Below, one piece after another: positions 1 to 7,946 of a stretch of DNA of 64,000 nt; the stretch's first letter is position 1, and every line of letters starts with the position of its first letter. Source of the DNA: Hymenobacter norwichensis DSM 15439 (lineage in GTDB: Bacteria > Bacteroidota > Bacteroidia > Cytophagales > Hymenobacteraceae). The notes under the pieces were generated by a model. The model was not told the origin of the DNA. It ran no database searches and saw only the letters and a list, made by a program, of their open reading frames with translations. The stretch covers positions 992,001 through 1,056,000 of the forward strand of contig NZ_ATVL01000007.1 in assembly GCF_000420705.1 (NCBI RefSeq), read 5' to 3'. A program made the position numbers and the translations under genes.

Positions 1-807
1 GGGTGAACGGATGATTTTGCCGACTTCCATGCCGTGGTTGCGAGCGGCTTGCGCCAGCGCGTCGCGGAAGTTGTAGCCCACCGAGCCGATGCAGTTGAAA
101 GTGTACTGCTGGTAGTCGGGGTAATGCACGACCAGGTTGTCGAAGAAGGTTTCGAAGCCTTGGAGTACGATTTCGCGGCAGTAGCTGATGTTGTTGTGGT
201 CGTAGGCGAACTTGGCGAAGCTGGCCAGAAAGCGGTTCGGCAGCGGCTGGTTGTAGAGCCGGTCGATTACATCTTCGCGGGTGAGGTTGAACTCCTGCTT
301 GAAGGTTTCCTGCAACCCATCGGGCAGCAACCCGCGCAAATAGTCACGCAATAGGCGCTTGCCGATAAATGAACCCGAGCCCTCGTCACCCAGGAAGTAG
401 CCCAGCGAATCAACGTTGTAGGTGATTTTCTCGCCGTCGTAGAGGCAGGAGTTGGTACCCGTGCCGAGAATAGCCGCAAAGCCGGGCTTGTCGCCGAGTA
501 GGGCGTGGGCCGCTGCCAGCAGGTCTTCGGCCACCTGCGCTTTGCAGTTCGGAAACACCTGCCGCATGGCCGCCGCTACCCGCTCGGCCTTCTCGGCATT
601 CGACACACCCGCGCCGTAGTAGTACACCTGGGTCACGTCCGCCCGCGGGAGCGTGTCGGGTAGGTTTTTATCGAGCGACGCCGCAATGGTTTCGGTGCCT
701 ACAAAGTCGGGGTTGTAGCCCTCAGTATTGAAAAACACCCGGTTGCCGGTGCCATCAAGTTGACACCAGTTGGTTTTGGTCGAGCCGCCGTCGGCAATTA
801 GAATCAT
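1..807 (-). CDS. nagK: N-acetylglucosamine kinase-type BadF/BadG ATPase (C-terminus beyond window)
   Basis: A sugar kinase of the ASKHA (BadF/BadG/BcrA/BcrD) fold, probably phosphorylating N-acetylglucosamine or a related amino sugar in the cytoplasm. The protein starts MILIADGGSTKTNW, the phosphate-1 loop of the fold; GTGTNS near residue 125 is the second phosphate-binding loop, followed by GDEGSGSFIG. The reading frame is open from the ATG at 807 to base 1 (269 codons), so only a short C-terminal piece is outside the window, judging from the usual 280-290 residues. It lies downstream of the susCDE genes on the same strand, but a strong hairpin terminator stands between them, so it probably has its own promoter. 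The family is clear; the exact sugar is inferred. Confidence 0.85.
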   Translation of the reverse strand, partial: MILIADGGSTKTNWCQLDGTGNRVFFNTEGYNPDFVGTETIAASLDKNLPDTLPRADVTQVYYYGAGVSNAEKAERVAAAMRQVFPNCKAQVAEDLLAAAHALLGDKPGFAAILGTGTNSCLYDGEKITYNVDSLGYFLGDEGSGSFIGKRLLRDYLRGLLPDGLQETFKQEFNLTREDVIDRLYNQPLPNRFLASFAKFAYDHNNISYCREIVLQGFETFFDNLVVHYPDYQQYTFNCIGSVGYNFRDALAQAARNHGMEVGKIIRSP

Positions 808-856
808 GAGCGTGGGAAGAAAAGATGAAAGACTAGGGGTAGTACGAGCAAGCCGC

Positions 857-864
857 CAAAGCTA
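857..864 (-). promoter_or_regulatory. Candidate -7 box for the sugar kinase gene
   Basis: On the minus strand this reads TAGCTTTG, a full match to the Bacteroidota -7 consensus TAnnTTTG, about 50 bases before the kinase start at 807. I see no convincing -33 TTTG at the expected 19-21 base spacing, so support rests on the -7 match and position. Confidence 0.4.
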
Positions 865-935
865 CTGTGCGAAAGTACAGGATGTGCGCGCTTTCACAAC
901 TGTTAGTGCCAAGCGTGGCATTATGCCCGGACAAC

Positions 936-966
936 AAAAAGGCCACTGATGAGCAGTGGCCTTTTT
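936..966. terminator. Bidirectional intrinsic terminator after susE
   Basis: AAAAAGGCCACTG, a 5-base loop and CAGTGGCCTTTTT form a perfect 13-bp stem with A and T tracts on either side, so it can work in both directions. It lies 27 bases beyond the stop of the SusE-like gene and closes the susCDE transcript before the sugar kinase gene. Confidence 0.9.
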
Positions 967-993
967 ATTAACAGAAGTAAGCTTAACCCAGAC

Positions 994-1776
994 CTACTGG
1001 GTTAAGGTATACGTCATAGTATTCAGGTTGAAAATAATAGTGTAAGTGCCAGCTGTCGGAACCGTGATGTTCGTGCCGCCTAGCAGAAGGGGGCCAGTGC
1101 CGTTAGCATTTCGCGTACCGCCACCATAGTCCACTGTCCAAGCTCTGTTTTGCCGAAATTTGAAATCACCAGCTTTCAAAGCACGAGTCAGCGTGTAGGC
1201 CTGCAAGTCACAGTCGTACGTCATTTGTATGTCGGTATTCCAGTCCACACCCGCCGGGCCGATGATAGTCCAGATACCGTCAGCTACAGGAGCTTTGCAC
1301 TCGAAAGCCGTGGCTACGAGCGGAACCGCCGAAGTATAGAGCGGATTGTTGGCCGCGTACGGGAGTATGGAGCGCAGACGCATTTCAACCGGAGTAGCTA
1401 TGCCGGGCGTGAGACCTAGGCTAATCAGGGCGTTATTCAGCTGGCCATACGTAACTATTGTATTGGGGCCGGCGCCGGCTTCGAGGGTAACGGGGGCAGC
1501 AAAATTATTGCCCTGCTTGTCGAGTTGTAGCGTGTACGTAACGGCCGGGGCGTAGGCGTGCTCGGTATTCTTCCAATCGAAGCTGATAGGCGCCCAGGTG
1601 TAAGTAACAGCTGGGGTTGTGCTACGGCCCTGTACCAATACGATTGTAGAAGTAGAAGCCGTGAGAGTAGGAGACGAAGTTGGAGTGAGCGTAGCCTTAG
1701 TTTCGTCTTTTTCGCAGGCCGAAAACACGAACAACAAGGCGCATAGCCCCACTACTTGAGAAAACCAGTTTTTCAT
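994..1776 (-). CDS. SusE/SusF-like outer-membrane glycan-binding lipoprotein
   Basis: A 260-residue surface lipoprotein that probably binds glycan for the adjacent SusC/SusD pair. The start chosen at 1776 gives MKNWFSQ followed by a hydrophobic stretch and the lipobox FSAC (Cys 20). The residues after the Cys (EKDE) are acidic, fitting the Bacteroidota signal for surface export. The N-terminal half has the SusE Ig-like pattern (TYTWAP, YTLQLDKQG). The last 80 or so residues (GIWTIIGPAG ... YTIIFNLNTMTYTLTQ) fit the SusE/SusF C-terminal carbohydrate-binding module. An upstream in-frame start would put about 16 residues before the signal peptide and is less likely. It is third in the susC-susD-susE order, 71 bases after susD. 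Confidence 0.85.
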   Translation of the reverse strand: MKNWFSQVVGLCALLFVFSACEKDETKATLTPTSSPTLTASTSTIVLVQGRSTTPAVTYTWAPISFDWKNTEHAYAPAVTYTLQLDKQGNNFAAPVTLEAGAGPNTIVTYGQLNNALISLGLTPGIATPVEMRLRSILPYAANNPLYTSAVPLVATAFECKAPVADGIWTIIGPAGVDWNTDIQMTYDCDLQAYTLTRALKAGDFKFRQNRAWTVDYGGGTRNANGTGPLLLGGTNITVPTAGTYTIIFNLNTMTYTLTQ

Positions 1777-1847
1777 GTGGGAAGTGAATTGAAGTGTGAA
1801 GCATAACGGGCCGGCCTCGGTCAAAAGACCGGCCCTTGAAGCAAAAA

Positions 1848-3509
1848 CTATCTGTAACCTTCGTTCTGAACAAGGTTTGAGTTAACCGACAGGTCGGAGG
1901 CCGGCAGTGGGTATAGTACCCGATAGGCCTCTACGCCCCGTCCGTTCTGTACGCCACCCTTCCAAGGCCACAAGTAAGTGCCCTCCACAAAGCGGTTGTA
2001 ACGAATCAGGTCCGTCCGACGGAAACCTTCCCAGAACAATTCCCGGCCCCGCTCATCCAGCAGCGAAGCAACCGTGACAGAGCTGACATCCACGGTGGCA
2101 TTTGCCGTATTGATTGGAAGATTGTAGGCGCGGCGCCGAATTTGGTTGACGTAGGTTCGTGCCAGGGTAGCGTCACCGGTACCGCCACGGGCTACTGCCT
2201 CCGCGTAGTTGAGCATCATTTCCGATAAGCGAATCATCGGGAAATCTACGCTCGACTGGTTCTGTGAGCCACCCAGGGCGGCGCCAGCCGACGTTACGTT
2301 GCGGAATTTAATTACACCCAAGCCTTCCTGGAAATTACCGATATCCGAAATTTCCAGCGTCTGTCCTTGCGTCCAGAAGCGGCCCCGTGTGTCGCGGGCG
2401 GTATCGGCCCCAAACAGGTTTACTAGGTTTTTGGTGGCGCGCATACCGCCCCAGCCCCCTTGAGGCATACCAATTTTGGCTTTCCAGTTAGTATTGGACG
2501 CAATAGCCGAGCCATTCACCAGGAATGTGGTGCCCCCAAAGCTGCGCGTATTGTTGGCATCAAACGTAATCGGCCAGATGATTTCGTTGCGAGCCGGCGC
2601 CGTGTTATTGTCGGCCAGAAATAAGCGGCCATAAGCCGAGGATACATTGCCCGCCGCCGTGGTCGAGAGCGTATAGCCCGCGTCGATTACACGCTTGGCA
2701 TACGTAGCAGCATCGTTGTAGCGCGGCGTGCCAGTATATGTTTGGGCGTTCAGGTACAGGCGGGAAAGCATACCCCAGGCAGCCGATTTGTCTACGCGGC
2801 CGTACTCGTTGGTGCGGGGCTCGGCAAAATCGGCATCATTGCTGAGGGCTAGTAGTTCGCTCTCCACATAGTCGAACAACTGCTGACGGGTGCGATAGGG
2901 CGGCGTAAATACCCCGGACGGGTCAGTTTCCGTTACGAACGGGCCACCACCATACAAATCGATGATATGCTGATAGGCTACGGCACGCAGGAAGCGGGCT
3001 TCGGCGCGGTAGCGCCGGGCCAAAGCCACATCAGCTCCACTCAGGCGAGCGTTCAACTTGTCGTCGCTCGACTCCCGGATGAACTCGTTGGCAACAGCAA
3101 TTTCATAGTAAACACGGTAGTACAAACCACGAATGAGCGGGTTGGACGCCGTCCAGTTCATATTGTGCCAATCGCGGACCCCCTGGTCACCCCAAGCCAG
3201 AATAGCCTCATCGGTTGAGACTTCCTGCGCGCTCCACAGCTGGCGGATATAGTCGGAGGTTCCTTCGTCAATGCCCTGCACGTCGCCGCCACCAGCCGCG
3301 CCGTTGTCGTCGGAGCCCAGGCCCGTTACGGCAAAGCCGCCGTACACCTTAGCCAGCACCGAGCGGTAGCCATTCAGGTCCACGTACACGCGTTCCGGAG
3401 TGGTTTCGTATTTGGGGTCTAGGTCGAGGTCGTTGCAGGAGGTAAGTCCACTGCTGAGAGCCAGGCTGGTAGTGGCTACTGCTAAGCCACGAATCAAAAA
3501 CTTATTCAT
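1848..3509 (-). CDS. susD: SusD/RagB family outer-membrane glycan-binding lipoprotein
   Basis: A 553-residue SusD-type lipoprotein, the lid that captures oligosaccharide above the SusC pore on the cell surface. It begins with a signal peptide and lipobox LTSC, then NDLDLDP, typical of the family. Family features include the alpha-helical TPR-like core, the segment AEARFLRAVAYQHIIDLYGG near residue 170, the C-terminal ELFWEGFRRTDLIRY, and the ending YPLPASDLSVNSNLVQNEGY. Only 12 bases separate its start from the SusC stop, so the two are co-transcribed. The substrate cannot be read from SusD alone; the neighbouring galactanase remnant points to a galactan or another plant-type glycan. Confidence 0.95.
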   Translation of the reverse strand: MNKFLIRGLAVATTSLALSSGLTSCNDLDLDPKYETTPERVYVDLNGYRSVLAKVYGGFAVTGLGSDDNGAAGGGDVQGIDEGTSDYIRQLWSAQEVSTDEAILAWGDQGVRDWHNMNWTASNPLIRGLYYRVYYEIAVANEFIRESSDDKLNARLSGADVALARRYRAEARFLRAVAYQHIIDLYGGGPFVTETDPSGVFTPPYRTRQQLFDYVESELLALSNDADFAEPRTNEYGRVDKSAAWGMLSRLYLNAQTYTGTPRYNDAATYAKRVIDAGYTLSTTAAGNVSSAYGRLFLADNNTAPARNEIIWPITFDANNTRSFGGTTFLVNGSAIASNTNWKAKIGMPQGGWGGMRATKNLVNLFGADTARDTRGRFWTQGQTLEISDIGNFQEGLGVIKFRNVTSAGAALGGSQNQSSVDFPMIRLSEMMLNYAEAVARGGTGDATLARTYVNQIRRRAYNLPINTANATVDVSSVTVASLLDERGRELFWEGFRRTDLIRYNRFVEGTYLWPWKGGVQNGRGVEAYRVLYPLPASDLSVNSNLVQNEGYR

Positions 3510-3521
3510 TGGATGGGTGGA

Positions 3522-6500
3522 TTAGAAGCTGGCGTTGATACCAAAAGTGAAGGTGCGGGCACGCGGATAGAAGTTGTTGTCAACCCCGTTGAAAATCTCT
3601 GGATCCAGACCTTTGTATTTGGTGATGAGGAACAGGTTCTGAACAGCAGCAGTGAGACGAAGATTCGAGCCTTCTTTGAAAATCTTACCAACATTGTAGC
3701 CCAGCGTAACATTCTCGCCGCGCAGGAATGAGCCGTTCTCCACGTAATAATCGGAGAGTACCTGCTGCGTGAGGAACCCGGTGTCGCGGATGCCAACGGG
3801 CAGATTGCCGACGAAGCCAGTAGAAGTGCGGGAGTTAGCGTAGTTGGCTAGGTTGCCTTGCAGCGAGTTGTACACGTAATTGCCGGTATTGGCGCGGAAT
3901 ACCGCATTCAGCGTCAGACGCTTATAAGCGAAGTTGGTGGTGAGGCCAAACGTAGCCAACGGGGCACGCTGCTTGTAGCGGTACAGGTCCTGCTCATTGA
4001 TAGTGCCGTTGCCGTCACGGTCGGCATACACGCCTTCCAGCGGGCGGCCGTCTTCGCCGTACACTTGCTGGTACACGTAGTACGCGTTGTTAGCGTAGCC
4101 CACCGATTGAATCTGGATGTTGGTACCCGTACCGCCGGGGATACCCTCTACCTGATAGCCAGGGAAGCCTGCCTGCTGCGTGCCTAAGTCAGTGATTTTG
4201 GTTTTGTTGTAGGCTACGTTGAAATTCAAATCCCAAGTGAAATCCTCGGAGCGAACAGGCACCACGTTCAGGGCCAGTTCCACGCCGCGGTTACGCAACG
4301 AACCGATGTTGCGGTTGAGCTGGTTGCTCAGGCCGCCTGCTGGTACAACTACGTTGGCCAGCAGATCGTTGGATGTACGCTGGTACGCATCAATGGTACC
4401 CGAGAGACGGTTATCCAGCACTCCCCAGTCTAAGCCCACATTGTAGGTAGTGGTGGTTTCCCAGGTCAGGTCGGGGTTGTAGCCGGCCGGGCGCTGGGTT
4501 GTAACGAAGAGCGGCGCCCCGTTGGCATCTACGCCGAACTGGTACTGCACTGTCGAGCGGCCTGTCACGTAGCGCGGTAGAAAGTCGAAGGGACCACCAA
4601 TTTCCTGCTGGCCCGTGATGCCGTAGCCGGCCCGCAGCTTCAACTCCGTGATGGAGTTGTTGTTGGCGAGGAATTCTTCGCCCTTAATACGCCAGCCCAA
4701 GCCTACAGCCGGGAAGTAACCACTCCGGTTGCCTTTGCGGAAACGGGAAGTATTGTCGTTACGCAACGTAGCCGTCAGCAGGTAGCGGTCCTTCACCGAC
4801 AGATTGGCGCGGCCGAAGTACGAAATGAGGCGGTAGGGGTCGTAGTAACCTGCTACCGTCAGCTCCTGGCCCGGCGTGAAAAGGGAGGTACGGTCGAAAC
4901 GGTAGGGGAGGTACAGCGGGCCTTGGGTTTCAAAGTCCTGGTACGAATAGCCAGCCTGCACGTCGAACTTGGTGGTTTCACTTAGCTGCTTGTTATAAGC
5001 CAAGTAGAATTCCAGCAGACGCATGTCTTTGTCCTGCTTGTACTGCGAGTAGCGGCCGTTTTGGTTGACGTTGGTAACGCCGCTGTTGAAGTTGCCGAAA
5101 TCGGTTACCGAGTTAGTCGTCGAGCCTTTGCCCCGCGAAACGTCGGTAGCTAGGTTCAGGTTGGCCCGCAGCTCGGGTAGGAAGTGGAATTTGTAGTCCA
5201 GCTGCACGTTACCAATAAAGCGGTTCACGTCGCTGATGTTGTTGGTGTTGCGCAGGGCCGCTACTGGGTTGCCAGGGGCCAGCGTCAGCGGTATGCCAGC
5301 GCTGGTGAGGTACTGATTGTAGCCCCCGAAAGGCGTAAACCGACCTTCTGGTGAGAAAACGGGTTGGGTTGGGTCGTAGAACAAAGCACCACCAATAGCC
5401 CCGTTATCAATGAAACGGTTTTTCAGCTGCGTGCCTTTGGCATTCACGTCGATGCGCAGGTGGCCGTCGAGAATTACCGGTGAGAGGCTCAAAGAGCCCG
5501 TATTACGCTTCAGATTGTTGGTGATGACAATACCGTCCTGGTAGAGGTTACCATAGGAGACCCGGAACGGGAGCTTGCCCAGGTTACCGGTCAGGCTGAT
5601 GTTGTTGTCGTAAGTGGCGGCGGTGCGGAAAATCTCATCCTGCCAATCGGTGTTAGCTGAACCCAGTGTGGCAACCTGTGAGGCAATACCATTGGCCTGA
5701 ATCCGGGAGCGGAACTCATCGGCACCCAGTACGTCGTAGGTTTTGAAAGGGCGGGCAATGGACGTCTGCGACGAGAAATTTACCGTCAGCTTCTCGCCCT
5801 GTACGCCGCGCTTGGTGGTAATAAGTACCACGCCGTTCGAGGCCCGGTTGCCATAGATGGCCAGCGCCGAAGCGTCTTTCAGTACCGTTATCGACTCAAT
5901 ATCGTTGGGGTTGATGAGCGTGAGGGGGTTGCTGGCTCCGCTAATGGACCCCTTGTCTACGGGTACCCCATCAATTACAAACAGGGGGTCGTTGTTGGCA
6001 TTCAGTGAAGAGCCCCCGCGGATACGGATGGTGTTGGCTGAGCCCGGGGCACCACCACCCGTGGTAATGCTCACCCCCGCAATCTTACCCTGTACCAACT
6101 GCTCAGGGTTGGTTACTTGGCCCGGCACGAAGTCTTTGGCCTGCACGGTGGCAATGGAGCCGGTTACATCCTGGCGGCGCTGCACACCGTAGCCTACTAC
6201 TACTGCCTCATTGAGCAGGGTAGTGTTTTCGTTGAGCGTGACATTACCTAAGGCCGAGTTCTGGCCGTTTGTGCTGTTAAACGGGAGCCGAGTGGAAGTA
6301 AAGCCTACATACGAAATGACGAGCGTGTGCTGGCCAGCCGGGACTTTCTCAATGGAAAAGCCTCCGTCTGAATTGGTGGAATTACCGAGTGTTGTACCCT
6401 CAATTAGCACAGTCACACCAGGTAATCCTTCGCCTTTTTCGTCGACGACGCGGCCACTTACAGAGCCGGTCTGGGCAAAAGCGCCCGTGAAACCGGCACA

Positions 6501-6548
6501 CACGAACAGTAGCAAAAACAATAGTTTTGCCAGGTAGGGGTGTTTCAT
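3522..6548 (-). CDS. susC: SusC/RagA family TonB-dependent outer-membrane transporter
   Basis: A 1008-residue TonB-dependent importer. In order it has a signal peptide (MKHPYLAKLLFLLLF ... FAQ), a carboxypeptidase-regulatory-like beta domain (GSVSGRVVDEKGEGLPGVTV), the SusC-type linker VVVGYG, a plug domain with DPLFVIDGVPV and NGVVLITTKRG, and a long beta-barrel ending NFYPRARTFTFGINASF, whose final Phe is normal for an outer-membrane barrel. The start at 6548 is chosen because the signal peptide begins there; a start 24 codons upstream would put a proline-rich leader before it. It is the first gene of susC-susD-susE and would import the oligosaccharide handed over by SusD, driven by TonB-ExbBD encoded elsewhere. 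Confidence 0.95.
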   Translation of the reverse strand: MKHPYLAKLLFLLLFVCAGFTGAFAQTGSVSGRVVDEKGEGLPGVTVLIEGTTLGNSTNSDGGFSIEKVPAGQHTLVISYVGFTSTRLPFNSTNGQNSALGNVTLNENTTLLNEAVVVGYGVQRRQDVTGSIATVQAKDFVPGQVTNPEQLVQGKIAGVSITTGGGAPGSANTIRIRGGSSLNANNDPLFVIDGVPVDKGSISGASNPLTLINPNDIESITVLKDASALAIYGNRASNGVVLITTKRGVQGEKLTVNFSSQTSIARPFKTYDVLGADEFRSRIQANGIASQVATLGSANTDWQDEIFRTAATYDNNISLTGNLGKLPFRVSYGNLYQDGIVITNNLKRNTGSLSLSPVILDGHLRIDVNAKGTQLKNRFIDNGAIGGALFYDPTQPVFSPEGRFTPFGGYNQYLTSAGIPLTLAPGNPVAALRNTNNISDVNRFIGNVQLDYKFHFLPELRANLNLATDVSRGKGSTTNSVTDFGNFNSGVTNVNQNGRYSQYKQDKDMRLLEFYLAYNKQLSETTKFDVQAGYSYQDFETQGPLYLPYRFDRTSLFTPGQELTVAGYYDPYRLISYFGRANLSVKDRYLLTATLRNDNTSRFRKGNRSGYFPAVGLGWRIKGEEFLANNNSITELKLRAGYGITGQQEIGGPFDFLPRYVTGRSTVQYQFGVDANGAPLFVTTQRPAGYNPDLTWETTTTYNVGLDWGVLDNRLSGTIDAYQRTSNDLLANVVVPAGGLSNQLNRNIGSLRNRGVELALNVVPVRSEDFTWDLNFNVAYNKTKITDLGTQQAGFPGYQVEGIPGGTGTNIQIQSVGYANNAYYVYQQVYGEDGRPLEGVYADRDGNGTINEQDLYRYKQRAPLATFGLTTNFAYKRLTLNAVFRANTGNYVYNSLQGNLANYANSRTSTGFVGNLPVGIRDTGFLTQQVLSDYYVENGSFLRGENVTLGYNVGKIFKEGSNLRLTAAVQNLFLITKYKGLDPEIFNGVDNNFYPRARTFTFGINASF

Positions 6549-6810
6549 TGGAAAAATGTTAGAAATGGAAATGGGTTTTTCCGGCTCAGCCGGAGTGGGA
6601 ATTTGTGCGGCAATGCGCATATCATCAAGCAGCCTTGGTAAACTAGCAGGTCACTTCGGGGTAAGACTTCTTAACTATGCTCTGAGTACTGCAATCCGGT
6701 AAATGGGCGTGCAAGGTACTGCTTTCACGCGTACATCGGAAACGTTTGCGGGTGCTCTATAGGAATAGCACTAATTCCGCTTTATTGCGAAATTTTGCTT
6801 TTGCCAGCCG

Positions 6811-7152
6811 TTAAACGTGTGCCACCCGCCAACTGAGAGCAGTGCATGGGATACCTAATAAAAACCAAGAACTCCAATTAATGGTAGGCTTACCAGCAGC
6901 GCATCTGCTGGCTGCTGAGCGCAGTACCGTTAAAAGCAGCGCCACAATTGATAAAATTAGGCACATAGATGAAACCAAGATGCAGCATACAAAAGGCAAG
7001 TAAGCCCTTGTAGTTAGATAGCAGTATCTGTCGGAGGTAGATGTGTCGTACCAGAATAGGTCGTTTTTATAGGGGGTATACCTAAAATTCCCCAACAGCA
7101 AGCCCAACCATAACGCAATAGAATAAACGCGTAGGTCATTAGTTATGAGCAA
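6811..7152 (-). CDS. Possible small membrane protein, unrecognised
   Basis: A 113-codon frame with three hydrophobic stretches (about residues 9-25, 51-80 and 94-113), which would make a small inner-membrane protein. I recognise no family. It is less GC-rich than its neighbours and sits in the long spacer between SusC and the GH53 remnant. It could be a genuine orphan or a chance frame in decaying DNA; the hydrophobic pattern is the only positive evidence. Confidence 0.3.
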   Translation of the reverse strand: MLITNDLRVYSIALWLGLLLGNFRYTPYKNDLFWYDTSTSDRYCYLTTRAYLPFVCCILVSSMCLILSIVALLLTVLRSAASRCAAGKPTINWSSWFLLGIPCTALSWRVAHV

Positions 7153-7482
7153 TGAAGCGGCATATAGGTTATCTTAGGCCCCAGCTAACTCGGTTGCTGC
7201 AGTTGCTGATATTTTAGTGGGTATTTGCCTACCTGAGAACTGATACTGGCCTCACTCGGTGCAGGAAATGGCTGCAATCCAAGTTTATTGGTGCAGGTAT
7301 GCTTCCCCCGACGAGAAGAAAAAATGCAATTACTTTTTATCGACTTGTAAATAAATAAGCGGGTATTGAGCTGCTGTTACTCTGCGTTACGGCCGCCAGG
7401 GGAGCAGGTAGCTAGCATCGAGGCGCGTTTATAAATAAGGCGGTCGACCCAAACTGGAACTACGAAGGCCTGAAACGCACGG
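7153..7482. other. Non-coding spacer, no recognisable content
   Basis: About 330 bases between the possible small membrane protein and the GH53 remnant. I see no credible gene, RNA or terminator. The base composition is more AT-rich than the flanking genes, consistent with eroding sequence inside the glycan locus. Confidence 0.5.
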
Positions 7483-7890
7483 CTAGGCACCTGCGAAGAA
7501 GCGCCTAGCCTTACTCAACAACACCTTTCTGGCTGACCGCCCGATTGCCAACTTTAGCTTCACTAGGCAAGGATCAGCAGCTAAGTTGATGATGGCATGT
7601 CGTTTGCTGCGGCCCTGCTGCTCATTGGCCAGGGAGCGTATCAACTGGCTCATGGAGTTATAAACGGCCAATGATACATTTTGCTGGCCATTCACTTTAT
7701 ACGCTACGTAGTTGTGGCCTGGGCAGGGCCTGCTGCGTGCTGGCGCTGTTGTAGAAGGGGTAGCCGGCCGCTTCTATTTCCGTAACCAGCCGACGTCCGC
7801 TCCTTTGGCAAAAACTGGCGTTTGCGCATCGGCTATAGGCGTGCTGCATAAAGCGGCAACTAAGCCGATAAGCTATAGAAGTTTTTTCAT
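7483..7890 (-). pseudogene. GH53 endo-beta-1,4-galactanase remnant with type IX sorting-domain tail
   Basis: Reading down from the ATG at 7890 gives MKKLL, a TAG stop, then LIGLVAALCSTPIADAQ, a signal peptide broken at codon 6. Next comes TPVFAKGADVGW, the N-terminus of GH53 galactanases. Restoring one G after GW lets the frame run on as VTEIEAAGYPFYNSASTQQ, again matching the GH53 start. Around 7735 the sequence jumps to VNGQQNVSLAVYNSMSQL and ends near ARKVLLSK, which resembles a type IX secretion C-terminal sorting domain, itself missing a few residues. The catalytic barrel of roughly 300 residues is absent. So there is one nonsense change, one single-base deletion and one large internal deletion. 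It lies between the GH5 gene and susC on the same strand. Assignment to GH53 is from recognised motifs, not a search. Confidence 0.8.
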
Positions 7891-7946
7891 GGAATGGTAG
7901 GTATTCGAGGTGGATAGGAACAAAGAGAGTAGGATAGAACGGCTAC

